Shown: positions 36,889-45,337 of the stretch, piece after piece
Position numbering within the stretch: position 1 is the first letter of the stretch
Layout: the number at the start of each line of letters is the position of its first letter
Assembly (NCBI GenBank): GCA_027451445.1
Contig: DAIDJG010000031.1
Location: forward strand, 1 to 54,313
Direction of reading: 5' to 3'
DNA from: Singulisphaera sp.
GTDB lineage: Bacteria > Planctomycetota > Planctomycetia > Isosphaerales > Isosphaeraceae
DNA length: 54,313 nucleotides
Translations under genes and position numbers: made by a program
The notes under the pieces: generated by a model
Seen by the model: the letters and a program-made list of their open reading frames with translations, nothing else
Database searches by the model: none
What the model was told of the DNA's origin: nothing

Positions 36889-39800
36889 ATGAAGCCCGAA
36901 GCCACCACCGACAGCCGTCACTCTCGCGCCGCGCGCCCGTTGGGTGTGAATGTGCTTTCATCCTCCCCTGAAACATTCTCCGTGCGGATGACCCGGCTCG
37001 CTCGCAGACTCATGCGAGCCCCCACAGCCGAGCTGGTCGTTGACTTTGAGAACAGGCAGGATAGGCGGGATGGACTCGGGTTTCCTCACACGAGCCACGC
37101 GCGTCGAGCCCTTCTCAACAACGCCTTATTGCGCGTTGGTATCGATAGCACCGAATCCCTTGTGATCGCCGACAGCCGCGCTCACACGGACGTTACCGAG
37201 TGTGCGGCCCTCGCCCACACAGGGGTGATGGCATGTCTTGGCACAACGTTGGCCGACGAGTCGGGGCATGTGCTGGGACGGCTCTTCATCTGGGACCAAG
37301 TTCCCCGCGATTGGAATCACGACGACCTCGATTCGCTTCGGGATCTGGGCGCGTGGGTGGTTGCCGAAGCGGCGGTCCAGCGGGACCGCGCGGAGCGAAT
37401 GCGGACGGAAGAGCGATTACGCGAAAGCGACGCACGGTTCCGGACGTTCATGGAACACCTTCCCGCAGTCGCGTTTATCAAGGACGACGAAGGGCGCTAC
37501 GTCTGGGGCAATCCAGCCTGGGCCCGTCAGCATCCGGAGTGTCCGGACGGCCCGCTCGGTAAAACGGATGCCGAGCTCTGGCCGGAAGAAACGGCGCAGC
37601 AGTTCCGCGCGAGCGATCGCGCCGCTCTGTCCGCCGGTCAGACCGTCGAGATGGCGGAATCGTCGGCCGCGGCACAAGGGAGCCCGTTAGTTCACTGGCT
37701 GACCTTGAAGTTTCCCGTGACGAGCCACACCGGCACCCCGCAGATTGGCGGGATCGTGATCGACGTGACGGCCCTCAAGGACGCTGAGGATGCGTTGCAG
37801 GCGGCGCGCCGAGAAATCGAGGCGAGCGAGCATCGCTATCACTCCCTGGCCGAGGCGATTCCACAGATCGTTTGGACCGCGAAACCGGACGGCACAACCG
37901 ATTACTGCAACCGTCAATGGGCTGAATACACCGGGCTGGACGTGACGACGGCCCTCGGACGGGGTTGGTTGCAAGCGATCCATCCCGACGACCGAGCGGG
38001 CGCGGTGCGGGCGTGGGAAACCGCCCAGGCCACTGGGGCGGGCTACGAGTTCGAGAACCGCGTTCGGCGGGCTGACGACACCTATCGCTGGCACCTCACT
38101 CGGGCGGTGCCGATACGCGGCCATTCCGAGCGCGTGATCGCGTGGTTCGGCACCTCAACCGATATCGACGACCGCAAACGGGCCGAACTGACTCAGACGT
38201 TCCTGGCGGAGGCGGGGCGGACGTTGGCATCGTCGCTCGACTTCGAAAAAACGCTTGACAGCGTCGCGCGTTTGGTGGTCCCGCACCTGGCGGATTGGTG
38301 CATCATCGACATGGCCGACGAGGGAGGCGTGCTCCGCCGGTTCTCGATCGCGCACACCGACCCCGCACGCGTGGCTCAAGCCTGGGATTTCAGCGAGCGC
38401 TACCCAACCAACATGAACGCGACGTGCGGCCCCGCTGCCGTCTTCCGATCGGGGCGGTCCCTGTTGCTCCACGAGGTCGCCGAAGCCCAACTGGCAGCCT
38501 ACGCCCAGGACGACGTTCACCTGGCATTCCTGCACGAGCTGCAATTCCGATCGGTCATGTGTGTGCCGTTACTGGCGCGAGGGCGGGCGCTAGGCACGAT
38601 GACCTTGCTGACGGCTGAGTCCGGCCGGCGGTTCGGACCGTCGGATCTGGAAATCGCCGAGGAACTTACCGCTTTCGCCGCGTTGGCGGTCGACAACGCC
38701 CGGCTCTATCGTGACGCCCAGGCCGCCCTGCGGTCGAAGCACGAGGCCCTGCGCCTGATCGACACCCTCTTTGACAATGCACCCGTCGGTCTCGCATTCC
38801 TCGATCGCGACCTGCGCTATTTGAGGATCAACCGCGCTCTGGCCGACATCAACGGTGTGGCTCCTGAAGATCACATCGGTAAAACGATGGAGGACCTCTT
38901 GCCGGCACCCCTGTACGGCAAGCTCCGGCCGATGCTGCAACGGGTGTTGCAGACGGGCGAGACGGCCAGGGACCTGGAGCTCCACGGTGAAACGAACGCC
39001 GACCCCGGCGTGAGCCACGATTGGCTCATCCGTCACTATGCCGTCCGCGACGCGGATGGTTCGATCATCGGCACCGGCGCCGTCGTGCTCGACATCACCG
39101 ACCGAAAAACGGACGAAAGAGAACTACAGGCTGCAAAAGAAGCGGCAGAGTCGGCGAACCGAGCCAAGGATCGGTTCCTTGCCATTCTCAGCCACGAGCT
39201 GCGCACGCCGTTAACCCCCGTGCTAGCGGCCGTTTCCGCCCCGCTCGGACATCTCACTGACCATGAGCTGCGCGCCGAGCTCGAGATGATCCGACGGAAC
39301 ATCACGCTCGAGGCAAGGCTCATCGAAGACCTGCTCGACCTTTCTCGGATCGAACACGGCCAGCTCCGGCTCAATCTCGAGCCGATCGATGTTAATGATG
39401 CGATTCGTCAGGCCGTGGCCGTTTGTCGCGACGAGATTCTCGTCAGCGGGTTGCAGGTCTCCTTGGAGCTGGAAGCCGAGGAACATTACGCGATTGCGGA
39501 CCACGCGCGGGTCATACAGATCGCCTGGAACCTGGTCCACAACGCCGCCAAGTTTACGCAGCCCGGCGCCTTGCTGACGGTCCGTACTCGCAACAGCATG
39601 ACACAGGTCGGCGATCGCGAACGGATGACGCTGATCGCCGAGTTTTCGGACAACGGTCCCGGCATCGATCCGGACGTGCTGCCGCGAATTTTCGAAGCGT
39701 TCGAACGCGGTCCGGCGGGACACGGCAATCGGCAGGGAGGCCTGGGTCTCGGGCTCGCCATCTGCCGCAACCTGGCCGAGGCGCAGGGCGGCCGCTTGAC

Positions 39801-40278
39801 CGTGAATTGTCCCGGTCGAGACCTGGGGACAACGTTCCTGCTCGAGCTGGCGACGACCCCCGCGCCGTCTCCGAAGCCGGCCGCTGTCCCGAGCGTCGTC
39901 GCGTCGGACCAGCCGCGTCCCGTCAAAGTCCTTCTTGTGGAAGATAATGAGGACACGCTCCGGTACCTTTACCTGGTGATGCGCCAGCGCGGGTACGCCG
40001 TGCGTACCGCATCCGACCTCTCCTCGGCCCGGCGACAGGCGGCCTCGAGCGATTTCGACCTGTTGATCAGCGACATTGAGCTGCCGGACGGGACAGGCCT
40101 CGAGCTGATGCGTGAGTTGGCCGTTCGCGGCATTCCCGGTATTGCCATGAGCGGTTACGGGTCCGAGGACGACGTCCGGCAGAGTCGCGACGCCGGCTTC
40201 GCAGCCCACCTGACCAAGCCGATCGACTCCGGGCGACTCCAGGAGACGATGCTCCGTCTCACCGCCAACGTCTCGTAA
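36889..40278 (+). CDS. Hybrid sensor histidine kinase (GAF/PAS array, HisKA, HATPase, receiver)
   Basis: 1129 aa from ATG 36889; the start is uncertain because no strong ribosome site is seen. Order: a GAF-like N-terminus (about 30-165), PAS (about 185-315), PAS/PAC (about 325-440, with TDYCNRQWAEYTGLD and RWHLTRAVPIRG), GAF (about 455-610), PAS (about 635-745), HisKA with His769 in AILSHELRTPLTP, HATPase (N-box NLVHNAAKF, G1 DNGPGID, G2 GGLGLGLAICR) and a receiver with Asp1062 in LLISDIELPDG and the conserved Lys in LTKPID. All catalytic residues are present. There are no obvious membrane segments, so it is probably a soluble cytoplasmic sensor. No separate response regulator lies nearby. 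Confidence 0.9.
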   Translation: MKPEATTDSRHSRAARPLGVNVLSSSPETFSVRMTRLARRLMRAPTAELVVDFENRQDRRDGLGFPHTSHARRALLNNALLRVGIDSTESLVIADSRAHTDVTECAALAHTGVMACLGTTLADESGHVLGRLFIWDQVPRDWNHDDLDSLRDLGAWVVAEAAVQRDRAERMRTEERLRESDARFRTFMEHLPAVAFIKDDEGRYVWGNPAWARQHPECPDGPLGKTDAELWPEETAQQFRASDRAALSAGQTVEMAESSAAAQGSPLVHWLTLKFPVTSHTGTPQIGGIVIDVTALKDAEDALQAARREIEASEHRYHSLAEAIPQIVWTAKPDGTTDYCNRQWAEYTGLDVTTALGRGWLQAIHPDDRAGAVRAWETAQATGAGYEFENRVRRADDTYRWHLTRAVPIRGHSERVIAWFGTSTDIDDRKRAELTQTFLAEAGRTLASSLDFEKTLDSVARLVVPHLADWCIIDMADEGGVLRRFSIAHTDPARVAQAWDFSERYPTNMNATCGPAAVFRSGRSLLLHEVAEAQLAAYAQDDVHLAFLHELQFRSVMCVPLLARGRALGTMTLLTAESGRRFGPSDLEIAEELTAFAALAVDNARLYRDAQAALRSKHEALRLIDTLFDNAPVGLAFLDRDLRYLRINRALADINGVAPEDHIGKTMEDLLPAPLYGKLRPMLQRVLQTGETARDLELHGETNADPGVSHDWLIRHYAVRDADGSIIGTGAVVLDITDRKTDERELQAAKEAAESANRAKDRFLAILSHELRTPLTPVLAAVSAPLGHLTDHELRAELEMIRRNITLEARLIEDLLDLSRIEHGQLRLNLEPIDVNDAIRQAVAVCRDEILVSGLQVSLELEAEEHYAIADHARVIQIAWNLVHNAAKFTQPGALLTVRTRNSMTQVGDRERMTLIAEFSDNGPGIDPDVLPRIFEAFERGPAGHGNRQGGLGLGLAICRNLAEAQGGRLTVNCPGRDLGTTFLLELATTPAPSPKPAAVPSVVASDQPRPVKVLLVEDNEDTLRYLYLVMRQRGYAVRTASDLSSARRQAASSDFDLLISDIELPDGTGLELMRELAVRGIPGIAMSGYGSEDDVRQSRDAGFAAHLTKPIDSGRLQETMLRLTANVS

Positions 40279-40345
40279 CGCGGCCGGTCCTGGGGCTTGG
40301 GTGGGAACAACTTCTACAAGTTACCGGAGAGTCATTCGTGGATTT

Positions 40346-40504
40346 GGGAGGGCGAGGCTCCGTCCGATCCAGCTTTGATCCCGCGGCGAGTCTTCGAGTC
40401 GTGGGATCACCGCGAGCAGACACCGGGTTACCACACGCGATGTTCCAATGACTCGAAGACTCGTCATAGGAACAGGGCTGGCTCGGACGGAGCCTCGCCC
40501 TCCC
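40346..40504. repeat. MITE-like palindromic element with 22-bp perfect terminal inverted repeats
   Basis: The left arm (40346-40367, starting GGGAGGGCGAGGCTCC) and right arm (40483-40504) are perfect reverse complements over 22 bases. Inside, CGAGTCTTCGAGTC (40387-40400) pairs with GACTCGAAGACTCG (40450-40463). No transposase is encoded. It lies just after the histidine kinase stop and before the DUF4166 gene. Confidence 0.85.
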
Positions 40505-40563
40505 GACGTCTTCGTCCCCGCAAAAAGTTTGGGCCTGGCTCCGCGTCAGCTCTTGCGAGATCC

Positions 40564-41097
40564 ATGAGCGTCTCTCGACTCCTCTACAGCCGCCTGCTCG
40601 GCGACCAATTTGACTCGCTGCCCGAGGCGCTTCGGCGCTTTCACGCCGCACCAGAGGGGAGTCGCGCTACGGGTGTGCTGCGCGTCGTGCGAGCCCAAGG
40701 AAGGCTGCGGAGTGCGCTGGCCAGCCTGCTGGGATTGCCTGCATCGGGAGACGCTGTGCCGACCGAGCTCAGAGTCTCCGTCGAGGGAAACCGCGAACGT
40801 TGGACGAGGCGTTTTCAAGGCCGACCGATTGAAACGGTTCAGTGGGATTGGCACAACCTCTTGCTGGAGCGCTCGGGGCCTTTTTCGTTCTCATGCGCGT
40901 TACGCTTGGAAGGTTCGCGTTTGCATTATGAATTCCGGCGGGCCTGGTTCTACGCGTTTCCATTGCCGCAATGGCTGGCTCCCTGTGTCGTGAGCCACGT
41001 CGATGGCCGTGACAAGGGCTGGGACCTGTACGTTCAGATCAACGCCCCGTTCCTGGGGGAAATCGTGCGGTACGAAGGAGCCATGGCGCCCGTATGA
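40564..41097 (+). CDS. DUF4166-domain protein
   Basis: 177 aa from ATG 40564. The whole length matches the DUF4166 pattern: SLYxRLLGDxFDxLPEALRRFH at the start, GVLRVVRAQGRLRSALASLLGLP, and WTRRFQGR, GPFSFSCALRLEG, LHYEFRRAWFYAFPLPQWLAP and IVRYEG towards the end. The function of this domain is unknown. It often occurs fused to saccharopine-dehydrogenase-like proteins; here it is a separate gene whose stop overlaps the next start by ATGA, so the two products probably act together. The frame is open 89 codons upstream through the palindromic element, but that part is not protein-like. Confidence 0.8.
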   Translation: MSVSRLLYSRLLGDQFDSLPEALRRFHAAPEGSRATGVLRVVRAQGRLRSALASLLGLPASGDAVPTELRVSVEGNRERWTRRFQGRPIETVQWDWHNLLLERSGPFSFSCALRLEGSRLHYEFRRAWFYAFPLPQWLAPCVVSHVDGRDKGWDLYVQINAPFLGEIVRYEGAMAPV

Positions 41098-42206
41098 CGA
41101 CGCCGGTGCGTATCGTGACTGTGCTGGGCGGTTACGGGATCTTTGGCGGACGCGTCGCCGAGGCGCTGGCGCACGACCCGCGTTGCCGGGTCCGCGTGGT
41201 AGGGCGAAACCGGAAGGTCGGCCGGACCTTCGCGCAGCGGATCGGGGCGGAATTCCAGGAGTGCACCCTGGAGGATCGGGAATCGCTCCGCGCGGCCATC
41301 GCCGATTCGTTCCTTGTCATCCATGCGGCCGGTCCGTTCCAACGTACGGATTACCGCGTCGCTGAGCTTTGCCTGGAGCAAGGTGCGCATTACGCTGACC
41401 TGGCGGATGCGCGCGATTTTGTCGCGGGCATTGGCGTTCTCGATGAACGCGCGCGGCAGCGTGGGCTGCTCGTCACATCCGGTGTCAGCTCGACGCCCGC
41501 CATCACCTCGGCGCTGATCCAGGAGCTGACCCCGGCTTTCGCGAAGATCGACACGATTCACACCGCGCTCAGCCCAGGGAACCAGAACCCGCGCGGGGCG
41601 TCGACGATCGGCGCCGTGCTGAGCTACCTCGGGCGAACGATTCGCGTCTGGCGCAACGGCCGGTGGGAGGAACGGCCGGGCTGGGGTGATGTGCAGCGGC
41701 TGGAGTTCCCGCCGCCGGTCGGGCGGCGCAGGGTGCATAACTGCGAGGTGCCGGAGTTGGAGCTCTTCCCCGCGCTCTTCAAGGCGGACACCGTCCGTTT
41801 CTCTGCAGGGCTGGAACTTGACCTGCTAAACTATTTGCTCTCGCTCTGCGCGCTGCCCTGTCGTTGGTTCGGGCTCGATTTGATGAGCCGCGCAGGGTTC
41901 TTTCTCAAGGCGTCGCTGATGCTGTTCCCGTTCGGCACGACGAACGGCTCGCTCGCGATCTGGGTGCGGGGACGAGCTCACTCGGGGAAGACGATCGAGC
42001 GGCGCATCGCGATCGTGACCGACTACGACGGCCCGGCCACGCCGAGCTCGGCGGCGGTCGTCCTGGCGCGGAAACTCCTGGAGGCCGGCCCTCCTCGTGC
42101 AGGTGCCCTCCCCTGCATCGGGCTCTTGGCGCTCGACGAGCTCCTGGCTCACCTGGAGCCGCTCGGAGTTTGGTGTGCGCGGGGCGACGAATTGGGATGG
42201 CGCTGA
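41094..42206 (+). CDS. Saccharopine-dehydrogenase-like NAD(P)-binding oxidoreductase
   Basis: 370 aa. The N-terminal Rossmann motif is VLGGYGIFGGRVAEAL (10-25), followed by VRVVGRN at the second strand and VIHAAGPFQ typical of saccharopine-dehydrogenase-like NADP-binding proteins. A middle hydrophobic stretch (FSAGLELDLLNYLLSLCALPC) may contact membrane or lipid. Homologous proteins are annotated as oxidoreductases or trans-acting enoyl reductases; the substrate cannot be told here. It is translationally coupled to the DUF4166 gene. The 3' end converges on the TIGR02270 gene with a 25-base gap. Confidence 0.8.
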   Translation: MTTPVRIVTVLGGYGIFGGRVAEALAHDPRCRVRVVGRNRKVGRTFAQRIGAEFQECTLEDRESLRAAIADSFLVIHAAGPFQRTDYRVAELCLEQGAHYADLADARDFVAGIGVLDERARQRGLLVTSGVSSTPAITSALIQELTPAFAKIDTIHTALSPGNQNPRGASTIGAVLSYLGRTIRVWRNGRWEERPGWGDVQRLEFPPPVGRRRVHNCEVPELELFPALFKADTVRFSAGLELDLLNYLLSLCALPCRWFGLDLMSRAGFFLKASLMLFPFGTTNGSLAIWVRGRAHSGKTIERRIAIVTDYDGPATPSSAAVVLARKLLEAGPPRAGALPCIGLLALDELLAHLEPLGVWCARGDELGWR

Positions 42207-42231
42207 TCATTCGACGCGGTGCGCACCTCGC

Positions 42232-43488
42232 CTACTTCAAGAGAGCGAGCTGGCGAGAGGCCGGGGCACGGACCTCGAACAAGGGCTTGCCCGGTTGGAG
42301 CAGCGCGAGCTCGAGCGCCGCGGCGTGTCGTTGCCTTTGGTAGCCTTTGCGAAGGGCTTTCTGAAGCGACTCCGCCGTGATCGGCGTGCCGAGCAGGTGG
42401 CGTGTATCCTTCGCGAAACGATCGCGGTGCGTGCTCCACCATTTGCGGACGAGCTCGGGGTCGGGCCAGGAGAGGTTATCGTCGGGATCCATGGCAACGT
42501 TCTCGTCCTCCGGATCCTCAGTAGGGCCAGACTCGAAGCCCTCGGGCTTCTCGCCTGCGAGCTTGTCGTAAGCAATATGGGCGCCTGTGATCAGGCTAAA
42601 CGCCTCGCCGGCGATCCGAGCCAGTGGTGGGGACTTCATCTGTTCAATCAGCCAGGGGATGGCTCCCGGGTCACCGAGTGCACCTGTGGCAGCAATTGTG
42701 GCGCGCTGCCGTTTCGGATCCTGGACCATGGTTCTGTGCCAGGCCCGTGCGTCCGGAAGCGGCAGTTTCCGCATGACCGTCGCCGCGGCGCGCTCGGCGA
42801 AGGGGCCAGCCGCCTCTGCGATCGCCTGGAGGGCGACGATCGCGTCGCGGTGACCGGTCAGCAAAACGATCGACCAGGCGGCCCAGAAACGGCGCGGGAG
42901 TTCCTTGGACTTGATGTTGGCACGAACGGTGAGGTGATGATCAACCAATCCGAGCTCCCCGGTCGCACGCAGGGCACGGGTTGCGAGGAGTGGATCTTCC
43001 GAGGCGAATGCCTCCAACAGCGCAGGTCCGGGATTCTTGCGATGGAGTGCTGACGCTGCGATTCCAACTCGCCGATAGTTCGAGTCGTCAGCAGCTAGCA
43101 GTGATTTTATGGGCAATGCGGCGCGTTCAATCGATAGCCAGTTCAGAGCCGCGATGAGGCCTCGCGCGCCTTCCGGCTTGGCGGTGCCGGCCTGGAGTAT
43201 CTCCGTGACTCGATCGGCAGAATCGCTCTCGAACGCAACGACTGCGGCGGCGAATACCTCGCCGGGCTGGCCTTTCTTCGCTTGGTCTCTAAGGACGTCC
43301 CAGCCCGCATCACCGGCAACCCGAAGACCGTCGAGGTGGGCTTCGACCCGATTATCGAGCCGCGCGAGGTCGGCAAGCAAGTAATGCGGCGATGAAGTCG
43401 CGACAGCGCGTAGAAGCCAGAGAAACGCGGCCTCCTCGGCGTGCTGTTCAACGATTTCGACGATCGGCTTGTTCACGGAGAATATCAC
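42232..43488 (-). CDS. TIGR02270-family HEAT-like protein (T6SS-associated)
   Basis: 418 aa from a GTG start. The protein is built of helical HEAT-like repeats (for example DPLLATRALRATGELGLVDH, AIPWLIEQMKSPPLARIAGEAFSLITGA), and the ending WPDPELVRKWWxxHRDRF...LLGTPIT...LQKALRKGYQRQR...ALELALLQP is the pattern I associate with the TIGR02270 family. Members are frequently found in type VI secretion loci, but their role is not established; a scaffold or effector-handling function is possible. It is the last gene of the VgrG operon, 20 bases after the preceding stop. Confidence 0.7.
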   Translation of the reverse strand: MIFSVNKPIVEIVEQHAEEAAFLWLLRAVATSSPHYLLADLARLDNRVEAHLDGLRVAGDAGWDVLRDQAKKGQPGEVFAAAVVAFESDSADRVTEILQAGTAKPEGARGLIAALNWLSIERAALPIKSLLAADDSNYRRVGIAASALHRKNPGPALLEAFASEDPLLATRALRATGELGLVDHHLTVRANIKSKELPRRFWAAWSIVLLTGHRDAIVALQAIAEAAGPFAERAAATVMRKLPLPDARAWHRTMVQDPKRQRATIAATGALGDPGAIPWLIEQMKSPPLARIAGEAFSLITGAHIAYDKLAGEKPEGFESGPTEDPEDENVAMDPDDNLSWPDPELVRKWWSTHRDRFAKDTRHLLGTPITAESLQKALRKGYQRQRHAAALELALLQPGKPLFEVRAPASRQLALLK

Positions 43489-43508
43489 GATCCAATCAGG
43501 GATCCGGT

Positions 43509-44357
43509 TCAGTCCCGAATGCGCCGTCCGAAAAAATAGCGTGCGCCATCCTCGTACTCCGCGACTTGAGGGCTCTCGAGGAACTCTTCGAGCACGTTGG
43601 CAGCGGCGAGTGGTTGGAGCTCACGATCGCGAAAGAATTCACGGCAGTCGATGCCGGTTGCCGCCTGGAACTTGTGCCGCAGGCGAAGGAACCGTGCATG
43701 CTCGAGATAGAAATCCTCGTTCGTGGTGTCCTTGACCCGAGCGAGCATATTGGAAGCCAATGCGACCACCCCAAATCGTTGGCCGGCCCACACCGGCGTT
43801 GTATCGCCGCCGCACGTCGCGGCGAGTTCTGCCACCCGCTCGTCGACCGCCTGCCGATAAGTCTCGGCCGGGATGTCGAGGTCGTCGGGAATGAATCGGT
43901 CGGGCTCTGGTTCGAGCACTGCCGAGATGAAACTGCAAATCAGGTCGCGGGATCGTCGGTCGGCACAGCGCACCCATGCCGCGGCCATGTACGGAACCAA
44001 CCACAAGACCCCGGCGAACATCGCCGCCCGACAGGCGTCCGCTCGGAACTCGTCGTCGGGTGTGTCGAGTATGTACGACGCAAGGGCGGTCAGAGCCAGT
44101 TTGTCACCAGCATCACCGACCAGATCCAAACAGCCCCGGACGAACATGGGTGAGACTTGATAATTGATCAAACCGAGCAGATCTGGCAGTCGCCGGCGCT
44201 CACCCACCTTGGCCTGCTCGAGTGCGGCCACGAGGAGTCGCCAGTGCTCCGCGACACCGCGGGTATCGGGCGAAGACTCGTTGCCGGCATAAGCATATCC
44301 AAGTCCAGTGTCACTGAAGGTGCCGTGCAGGAAGAACGGGATGGGATCCGCAGGCAT
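43509..44357 (-). CDS. Unrecognised protein downstream of the DUF4150 effector candidate; possible immunity protein
   Basis: 282 aa from ATG 44355-44357. A TTG at 44418-44420 overlapping the upstream stop would add 21 residues. I do not recognise the family. It is acidic, largely helical, without a signal peptide, and has features such as FFLHGTFSDTGLGYAYAGNESS at the start and DCREFFRDRELQPLAAANVLEEFL near the end. It sits directly after the gene for a DUF4150 protein with a non-conserved C-terminal domain, the place where T6SS immunity genes usually lie. Immunity is therefore the leading guess; an adaptor is an alternative. Confidence 0.6.
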   Translation of the reverse strand: MPADPIPFFLHGTFSDTGLGYAYAGNESSPDTRGVAEHWRLLVAALEQAKVGERRRLPDLLGLINYQVSPMFVRGCLDLVGDAGDKLALTALASYILDTPDDEFRADACRAAMFAGVLWLVPYMAAAWVRCADRRSRDLICSFISAVLEPEPDRFIPDDLDIPAETYRQAVDERVAELAATCGGDTTPVWAGQRFGVVALASNMLARVKDTTNEDFYLEHARFLRLRHKFQAATGIDCREFFRDRELQPLAAANVLEEFLESPQVAEYEDGARYFFGRRIRD

Positions 44358-44416
44358 GGCAGTCTCGCAGCCTATTCGGGATTCCGGAACGCGTCTGCCG
44401 CGATCCCCGATCGCAA

Positions 44417-45337
44417 TCAAGCGTTTCTAAAGTAGTTCGCGCGGCGATCTTGGATCGCGCTCAATCGGGTTTCCTTGTCCTTGCAATCGGCCCCCGTCGG
44501 GGCCAGGTTACCGTCTCCAGTCGGGCACCCGCCAGCCGCCTTCGGGACTCGGTGTGCCACAGCCCCGGATCCATCGGGAGGCGAGCCCGCGGGTAGTCCC
44601 ATCTTCGCCTTGTACTCTGAGCGGTAGCCGTCCCAAGACGTTTCGATCGCATCCTTCTCTCTCTTTGTCGCAGGGTAGTATTTGTTGCACTTTTTGTCAT
44701 CCCCAGGAAGGAGGTGTTTACACTTCGGATCGGTCTTGAGCTTCCGCAAAAAAGACGCGTCGGAGGGATTCAGGCTACCGTCCGCCGTTCCGTAGAACTC
44801 GGCTTCAGAGAGCGGTTCCTGGCCGTACTGCTGGGCCTTGGTGTGGGCCTCGCCTCCGCAACACGTGCACTTCGTTCCCTTGTTCTTCGGGCCGTCGTCG
44901 ACCGCCAAATCGTCTTGGTCCGGCATTGGCGGTGTGCTCGGGGGACCGCTGGCGCAGTTCGAGCCAGTCAGGTCGAGGTTTCGATCGACGTTCGCCCCCT
45001 CAAACTGCACGTCCATCGACCAGGCGGCAAAGTAAGTCTTACCGGTGATTACATGAGTAACCACACTCGCCCCAAGCCCGTTAGTGGCCGCCTCGTCACC
45101 GAGCGGAGAGGTTGCATAGAACGATTGGTCCTTGAGCATCACCTCCTGTCCGCCGATCATGACTGTCTTGCTGCCGTTCTGCATGTCCTTGGAGAAGGAC
45201 GTGTTCGGGTACGGTATCGGCACCGGGCCGGCTGGCGGGGACGGAGGGCTCAGGCAAACATCCGGGAATGCCGCGATCACCTTACTGTCGCCCGCCTTGC
45301 AGGCGATGGCGTTGCTGTTGGCGAACACGGTACTCAT
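44417..45337 (-). CDS. DUF4150 (PAAR-like) protein with candidate C-terminal toxin domain
   Basis: 306 aa; excellent GGAGGTGAG site 2 bases before the ATG. Residues 1-125 are DUF4150 (FPDVCLSPPSPPAGPVPIPYPNT, GxxxVMIGGQEVMLKDQSFY, GDEAATNGLGASVVTHVITGKTYF), a PAAR-like tip for VgrG. A Pro-rich linker (about 131-140) and a Cys cluster (CTCC, 157-160) lead to a ~140-residue C-terminal domain. It has paired Cys (206/217) and AHRVPKAAGG...GNLAP (261-280), which resembles a His-Me-finger or HNH-like nuclease core; this assignment is tentative. Its start overlaps the stop of the ketosynthase-like gene by ATGA. Fits a specialised T6SS effector with the gene downstream as immunity. Confidence 0.75.
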   Translation of the reverse strand: MSTVFANSNAIACKAGDSKVIAAFPDVCLSPPSPPAGPVPIPYPNTSFSKDMQNGSKTVMIGGQEVMLKDQSFYATSPLGDEAATNGLGASVVTHVITGKTYFAAWSMDVQFEGANVDRNLDLTGSNCASGPPSTPPMPDQDDLAVDDGPKNKGTKCTCCGGEAHTKAQQYGQEPLSEAEFYGTADGSLNPSDASFLRKLKTDPKCKHLLPGDDKKCNKYYPATKREKDAIETSWDGYRSEYKAKMGLPAGSPPDGSGAVAHRVPKAAGGCPTGDGNLAPTGADCKDKETRLSAIQDRRANYFRNA

